Program-made: the position numbers and the translations under genes
The notes under the pieces: model-generated
Databases searched by the model: none
What the model was told of the DNA's origin: nothing
The model's input: the letters and a program-made list of their open reading frames with translations, nothing else
From: an uncultured Shewanella sp.
Lineage (GTDB): Bacteria; Pseudomonadota; Gammaproteobacteria; Enterobacterales; Shewanellaceae
Assembly: GCF_947501225.1 (NCBI RefSeq)
Contig: NZ_CANMUW010000024.1
Span: 1 to 58,007, forward strand
Length of the DNA stretch: 58,007 bases
Reading direction: 5' to 3'
Shown here: piece after piece, positions 54,100 to 58,007 of the stretch
How the letters are laid out: every line of letters begins with the position of its first letter
How positions within the stretch are numbered: the first letter of the stretch is position 1

Positions 54100-54125
54100 A
54101 AAACAGATATAGCTTCGGCGAAGAT

Positions 54126-54338
54126 CTAAGCTATCTTCGCTTCGCTACTTTGAGCCTCGATAAGCTCATTTAGCTCCAGAATTGCCAGCTTCACATTCGG
54201 TTGGGTTCGCCTCGGTAACAAAAACCTCCCCTTCTCAAACTCTAATCGACCCAGGTCTTTAACCCAGATCACCCCAGATAGAAAGATTCGCGCGTGTTTT
54301 ACGATAAGCTTTGGTGCATAGACAGGAAAAACTCTCAC
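54126..54338 (-). CDS. ytfK: YtfK/DUF1107 family protein
   Basis: 70 residues. MRVFPVYAPKLIVKHARIFL, then GVIWVKDLGRLEFEKGRFLLP follow E. coli YtfK ([40 protein letters not shown] cut to its core [17 protein letters not shown]). YtfK promotes (p)ppGpp accumulation by acting on SpoT in E. coli. Convergent with zapB. Named from memory of the family. Confidence 0.72.
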   Translation of the reverse strand: MRVFPVYAPKLIVKHARIFLSGVIWVKDLGRLEFEKGRFLLPRRTQPNVKLAILELNELIEAQSSEAKIA

Positions 54339-54557
54339 ATAGCCTCCGACCGCTTTATTATTAATACTTGGATCATACTCTGTCTTTGACAGGTGTTTTA
54401 GTCTGAGAGTTTCATTAAAACTTAATTTTTTTTTCGCCTCTGTAAACCAAGCCTTACTACAGCAAAAAATTTCATTGTCTATCAGACTAATAGCTAATGG
54501 ACCTCATAAAATTGTCACTTGCCAATAAATTGACTCCCTGTTAAATTAGAATAGTTA

Positions 54558-54626
54558 CTCAGGGTAAAACTGAGCCTGATGGCTCGATGACCGTATTTCT
54601 TGCGACCAGGAAATACGGTTTTTTTT
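54558..54626 (+). ncRNA. Candidate small RNA ending in a terminator
   Basis: Successive hairpins CTCAG/CTGAG (54558-54574), GAGCC-TGAT-GGCTC, and a terminator CCGTATTT (54591-54598)/AAATACGG (54611-54618) followed by eight T. No gene lies upstream on this strand within 450 bases, so the terminator must end something short. Possible promoters are TTGCCA-16-TTAAAT and TTGACT-16-TAGTTA; neither is strong. Confidence 0.4.
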
Positions 54627-54719
54627 ATGGTTTCTCAAGAGCAAAAGAATCAAGCCAACGGCTGTAAAGTTGTAAGACAAGGATTGCCTGAAACATTCAA
54701 ACCTTACGGCTCTGAAACA

Positions 54720-54747
54720 TTCGCGGCTAAAGCCGCTCCTACAGGGC
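54720..54747. repeat. REP-like palindromic element
   Basis: TTCGCGGCTAAAGCCGCTCC followed by TACAGGG. GCGGCT/AGCCGC stem with the trailing CTCCTACAGG is the form of Pseudomonas-type REP sequences. One copy here. Confidence 0.7.
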
Positions 54748-54769
54748 AAACAAGAAGCCCGGACACAAC

Positions 54770-54799
54770 GTCGATTGTTAATCGTCCATGACAATCGAC
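54770..54799. repeat. Inverted repeat beside the direct repeats
   Basis: GTCGATTGT (54770-54778) and ACAATCGAC (54791-54799), a perfect 9-bp pair with a 12-bp spacer. The right arm runs straight into the first direct-repeat copy. Confidence 0.6.
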
Positions 54800-54972
54800 A
54801 TAAATGTTCCTGACACAAATACCAAAGCTTTCCTTGACCTACACGGATGTAGGGAATGCCGTAGTGCTGTCCGGAACAGACATCGGCCCCTGGTTAATCT
54901 GCATAAGTGTTCCAGACACAAATACCAAAGCTTTCCGTCCATGGGCTTTGGCATAAGTGTTCCAGACACAAA
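54799..54972. repeat. Three direct repeats, unit up to 35 bp
   Basis: Copies at 54799-54833 and 54902-54936 (35 bp, two mismatches) and a 21-bp copy at 54952-54972. The shared core is CATAAGTGTTCCAGACACAA, then ATACCAAAGCTTTCC in the long copies. Starts are 103 and 50 bases apart, so this is not a CRISPR. Confidence 0.75.
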
Positions 54973-54994
54973 AAAGGAGCCATCAGGCTCCTTT
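54967..54994 (-). terminator. Rho-independent terminator of dsbA
   Basis: On the minus strand AAAGGAGCC, loop TGAT, GGCTCCTTT followed by TTTG. The GGAGCC-TGAT-GGCTCC hairpin resembles one in the small-RNA candidate at 54.57 kb. Confidence 0.85.
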
Positions 54995-55030
54995 AATGTT
55001 AGACGCTTATAAAGCTAGTTTATCAATAGC

Positions 55031-55642
55031 TTACTTCATCGAAGTCAGGTAGTAAGCGATATCCAACAGCTCATCGTAAGACTTGATGGCACCGGTCTCT
55101 ACACGGTACTTACCATTAACGACTAAGGCCGGTACACCGGAGATCTTGGCATTCTCAGTAGCACGTTTCATCTGTGACATCTGAGCACTCACCATAAATG
55201 AGTTTGCCGCAGCATCGAAGTCTTTACCGTCTACGCCATTGGCGATAAACAGCTTACGAATGTCGTCACGATTGGTGAAATGCTGCTTCTTGTCATGTAT
55301 TGCAGAGAAGAGTGCATGTTCAATTTTTGCATCGACTTTAAGTTGGTGAGCAACGGCGAAGGCACGTGACATCTCTATGCCCATCTCCTTACCGATAAAC
55401 TCCACATGGTGCTGCTTAAACACGACACCTTCAGGCTTATTCGCCTTGATCTTTGGCACTTCAGTCTTAGCAAAATTAAAACAGTGTGGGCAGTAGAACG
55501 AGAAAAACTCCGCAATCTCAGGCTTGGCGGTTGCCGGTCCCTGATTAATTACCGTGTAGTGAACACCCTCTTTGTAATCGGCTGCAATGGCCGCTATCGG
55601 TGCTATCAACATAGCAACGGCAATAAGTAATGCTTTTTTCAT
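55031..55642 (-). CDS. dsbA: Thiol:disulfide interchange protein DsbA
   Basis: Periplasmic disulfide oxidase, 203 residues with a signal peptide to about IAAIAAD. Active site FYCPHCFNF, the cis-proline loop in GVPALVVNGKYRV. Together with DsbB it makes disulfides in exported proteins. Directly downstream of srkA, the same order as in E. coli. Confidence 0.94.
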   Translation of the reverse strand: MKKALLIAVAMLIAPIAAIAADYKEGVHYTVINQGPATAKPEIAEFFSFYCPHCFNFAKTEVPKIKANKPEGVVFKQHHVEFIGKEMGIEMSRAFAVAHQLKVDAKIEHALFSAIHDKKQHFTNRDDIRKLFIANGVDGKDFDAAANSFMVSAQMSQMKRATENAKISGVPALVVNGKYRVETGAIKSYDELLDIAYYLTSMK

Positions 55643-55766
55643 GCTTTTATCCTTTTAACTCTAAGCAGGTTCTGTAAATTCTCTGCAGACTAACATAATC
55701 TACATTTTGAGAGTATCTCAAGCTTAAAGTTCAATTTTCTGTTACAAAATGAGTTGTTGATTGCGA

Positions 55767-56771
55767 TCAATAACCGGGGGTCAGACTCAACGCAGGCTCA
55801 TCGAGTACGGCAAGCTGCTCTTTAAATGAGAGGATCTGTTGCTCCCAATACTTCTCCTCCGCATACCAGGGGAAGTTCATCGGGAAGGCGGGATCCTCCC
55901 ACCTGCGACTCAGCCAGGCATTATAGTGCAGCATTCTCATCGCCCTCAGGGGCTCGATAAGCGTTAATTCACGGGTATCAAAGTCACAAAACTCTTCATA
56001 GGCTTCAAGCAAAATATCCAGCTGCAACAGACGCTGTGAGCGTTCACCGGTCAACATCATCCACAGGTCCTGAATGGCCGGTCCCGTGCGGGCATCATCG
56101 AGATCGACAAACCCAGGACCGTCGGGAGTCCATAAGATATTGCTGGGATGAAGATCGCCATGAAGGCGGATCTGTTTATGGGGCTGCTTAAACCAGATCT
56201 CTTTGGATTTTTCTAATACCTGTTCGACTATGGTGAAATAGGGAGTGACCAGCGATTGGGGCACATGGCCGGACTCTTTAAGCCAGAGCAGGGACTCATC
56301 GCCAAGCATCTGAGGGTTCACCACAACCCTATGCTCGAATTTTGCCTGCTGTGAAAATTGATGAATTCTGCCGATGAAACGTCCGGTCGCCTCCAACTGC
56401 TCAAGGTTATCCACCTCAAACGAGCGGCCACCTATCGATGGAAACAGGGCAAACCTGAATCCCTGATAATGGTGCAGTGAACGGCCATCGATAATGACCG
56501 GTGTCGCGATGGGGATCTCCTCATCGAACAATGCCTGCGAGAAATCATGCTCCTCCTGGATCTGCTCATCGCTCCAGCGCTCCGGGCGGTAGAACTTAAC
56601 CACATAGCGGACACCATTATCACACCGGAACTGGTAAACACGGTTTTCGTAACTGTTGAGCGCCATTAAGCCTGTTTCCGGGTATATGCCCAGGCTCTCT
56701 ATCGCATCTAAGATCAGATCGGGCGTCAGTGTCCGGAAGTGAAAACCGGAGCCCTGATGAGTTTGGCTCAT
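55767..56771 (-). CDS. srkA: Stress response kinase A (SrkA/YihE)
   Basis: 334 residues, Ser/Thr protein kinase of the aminoglycoside phosphotransferase fold. Start FHFRTLTPDLILDAIESLG, nucleotide lysine in RYVVKFYRPERW, catalytic RLHGDLHPSNILW and GFVDLDDARTGPA. In E. coli SrkA opposes MazE-MazF-linked death under stress. The ATG overlaps the stop of the DUF3630 gene by four bases (ATGA), so they are co-transcribed. Confidence 0.92.
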   Translation of the reverse strand: MSQTHQGSGFHFRTLTPDLILDAIESLGIYPETGLMALNSYENRVYQFRCDNGVRYVVKFYRPERWSDEQIQEEHDFSQALFDEEIPIATPVIIDGRSLHHYQGFRFALFPSIGGRSFEVDNLEQLEATGRFIGRIHQFSQQAKFEHRVVVNPQMLGDESLLWLKESGHVPQSLVTPYFTIVEQVLEKSKEIWFKQPHKQIRLHGDLHPSNILWTPDGPGFVDLDDARTGPAIQDLWMMLTGERSQRLLQLDILLEAYEEFCDFDTRELTLIEPLRAMRMLHYNAWLSRRWEDPAFPMNFPWYAEEKYWEQQILSFKEQLAVLDEPALSLTPGY

Positions 56772-57061
56772 AGATGAGGCTCCAGCAGGCCGGCTAAATA
56801 TTGCAGCACTTCAAATTCATTATCACTTTCCACCGATAACCAGCAGATATCCCCATAGAACTCATAGTTGAGCTGCATATGGGTACCTTCAAACTCCAGC
56901 AACCACTGATGTCTGTCGGCTCCCCACTGTTTGTCTAGCACGCGGGAGTCTGTTGCCTTAGCCAGCGACTCGGCAAACCGTTCAAATTGCTCAAAATCAA
57001 TATCGGCCTGAATAGACAGGCTCCTGCACTCCCGATTGAGCTGTAATGAATCTAACTTCAT
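56768..57061 (-). CDS. DUF3630 family protein
   Basis: About 97 residues from ATG 57061 (AAGAGAG upstream); the open frame begins nine codons earlier at 57088. LNYEFYGDICWLSVES and LQYLAGLL are recognisable family segments. Small, soluble, of unknown function, tied to srkA by a four-base overlap. Confidence 0.65.
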   Translation of the reverse strand: MKLDSLQLNRECRSLSIQADIDFEQFERFAESLAKATDSRVLDKQWGADRHQWLLEFEGTHMQLNYEFYGDICWLSVESDNEFEVLQYLAGLLEPHL

Positions 57062-57084
57062 TAAATATGGTCTCTCTTCTTGTA

Positions 57085-57384
57085 TCATGGCTGCAGTGAA
57101 TCCAGCATGCTATCGCAGGTTAACTCCCCGTCATCGGTGGCGACACACAGGTGTCCGCATTGGAAACTGCCAACTCCGGAATCACTCAACCGAATAAGCC
57201 CTCTTCCCTTGGCAATACATTGCTCGGATGTTGCATAGTAGCCCGAAATACTTTTGCTCAAGGTTACCGAATCGGGGATCTCTTTCGAGTCGGCATAATA
57301 AAACAGTGTCCACTGCGGATCTTGGGTACATGCAGTTAAACTTGAAAGTGACAGAAAAAATATAACCAAACGACGCAACCCCAT
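57085..57384 (-). CDS. Small lipoprotein
   Basis: 99 residues with a signal peptide and lipobox (SLSSLTAC) giving a lipid-anchored Cys19. Four more cysteines in the mature part (CIAK, CGHLC, TCDS) may form two disulfides. No family recognised. First in a row with the DUF3630 gene, srkA and dsbA on the same strand. Confidence 0.7.
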   Translation of the reverse strand: MGLRRLVIFFLSLSSLTACTQDPQWTLFYYADSKEIPDSVTLSKSISGYYATSEQCIAKGRGLIRLSDSGVGSFQCGHLCVATDDGELTCDSMLDSLQP

Positions 57385-57417
57385 AACCTCTCCAATCCAT
57401 TCACGAATTCAACCCAA

Positions 57418-57444
57418 TAAAAAAGGCGAAACTTAGTTCGCCTT
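57418..57444 (-). terminator. Rho-independent terminator of the Glu-Pro repeat gene
   Basis: On the minus strand AAGGCGAA, loop CTAAGT, TTCGCCTT followed by TTTT. Confidence 0.85.
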
Positions 57445-57512
57445 ATTTTACACCGCTTACTAATATAGCTAAACCACTTAATGACGCAGAGTTCGCTGGC
57501 TTAATCAGCCGC

Positions 57513-58007
<495 letters not shown>

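Larger units (their letters stand above)
54339..55030. other. Gene-free stretch of about 690 bases
   Basis: Between ytfK and dsbA. It holds a possible small RNA with terminator (54558-54626), a REP-like element (54720-54747), an inverted repeat (54770-54799), three direct repeats (54799-54972) and the dsbA terminator. The frames across it on both strands are short and repeat-driven, so I call no gene. Confidence 0.6.

Noticed and set aside
54555..54969. Minus-strand frames of 60-87 codons in the ytfK-dsbA gap
   Set aside because: Their sequence is translated repeat (recurring LEHLCRL/FVSGTFM-type words), with no ribosome-binding site.
54799..54972. Possible CRISPR array
   Set aside because: Three copies only, with spacings of 103 and 50 bases, imperfect copies and no cas genes.

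Overview
The window reads as a chromosomal segment of a marine gammaproteobacterium of the Shewanella type. Pointers to this are the argX-hisR tRNA pair, an ilvLGMEDA operon beside ilvYC, UbiK, ZapB, DsbA-SrkA, and above all a cluster of Tat-exported periplasmic flavin reductases paired with tetraheme cytochromes c. The genus is an inference from gene content; I cannot name the species. The reading frames are intact and densely packed, with no transposase or phage gene.

1-5.2 kb: two tRNAs on the minus strand, a GAF-GAF-GGDEF protein with a decayed EAL domain, and rep helicase. 5.3-10.3 kb: a TetR-MFP-RND efflux operon with an 18-bp perfect palindrome at its promoter. 10.4-18 kb: ubiK, pgpB, an Lrp-family regulator, a sodium-dependent NSS transporter, a copper-type TonB receptor and a beta-CASP metallo-beta-lactamase. 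18-29.2 kb: an aminotransferase, then the branched-chain amino acid block: ilvLGMEDA on the minus strand with a clear leader peptide and attenuator, followed by ilvC and divergent ilvY. 29.3-39 kb: a solute-binding protein and a GGDEF protein, cysE, Rof, ComM, an orphan sugar-type binding protein behind a Fur-like box, two tandem YihG-type acyltransferases, a DUF523/TudS protein and a second branched-chain aminotransferase.

39.1-51.2 kb is the most unusual part. Two TetR regulators with matching cysteine patterns each sit beside a divergent operon. Operon 1 is flavin reductase - tetraheme cytochrome - cupin - DUF3299 - porin. Operon 2 is flavin reductase - tetraheme cytochrome - porin. A DcaP-like porin and a second exported cupin follow as separate genes. 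The operon 2 promoter and the second-cupin promoter share the same module: an inverted repeat TATTCG-N12-CGAATA, then exactly 17 bp, then a CRP-like GTGA-N6-TCAC, then a -10 at class II spacing. Both flavoproteins keep the arginines of fumarate reductases but appear to lack the residues that hold the second carboxylate of fumarate. I infer a periplasmic anaerobic respiration in which porins admit a substrate, metal cupins act on it (possibly releasing an enoate, as DMSP lyases do), and the reductase/cytochrome pair uses the product as electron acceptor.

51.5-58 kb: a small outer-membrane barrel protein, an NhaC-type antiporter, zapB, ytfK, a 690-base gene-free stretch with a REP-like element, tandem repeats and a possible small RNA, then dsbA, srkA, two small genes, and the end of a protein with a long Glu-Pro repeat that runs off the right edge.
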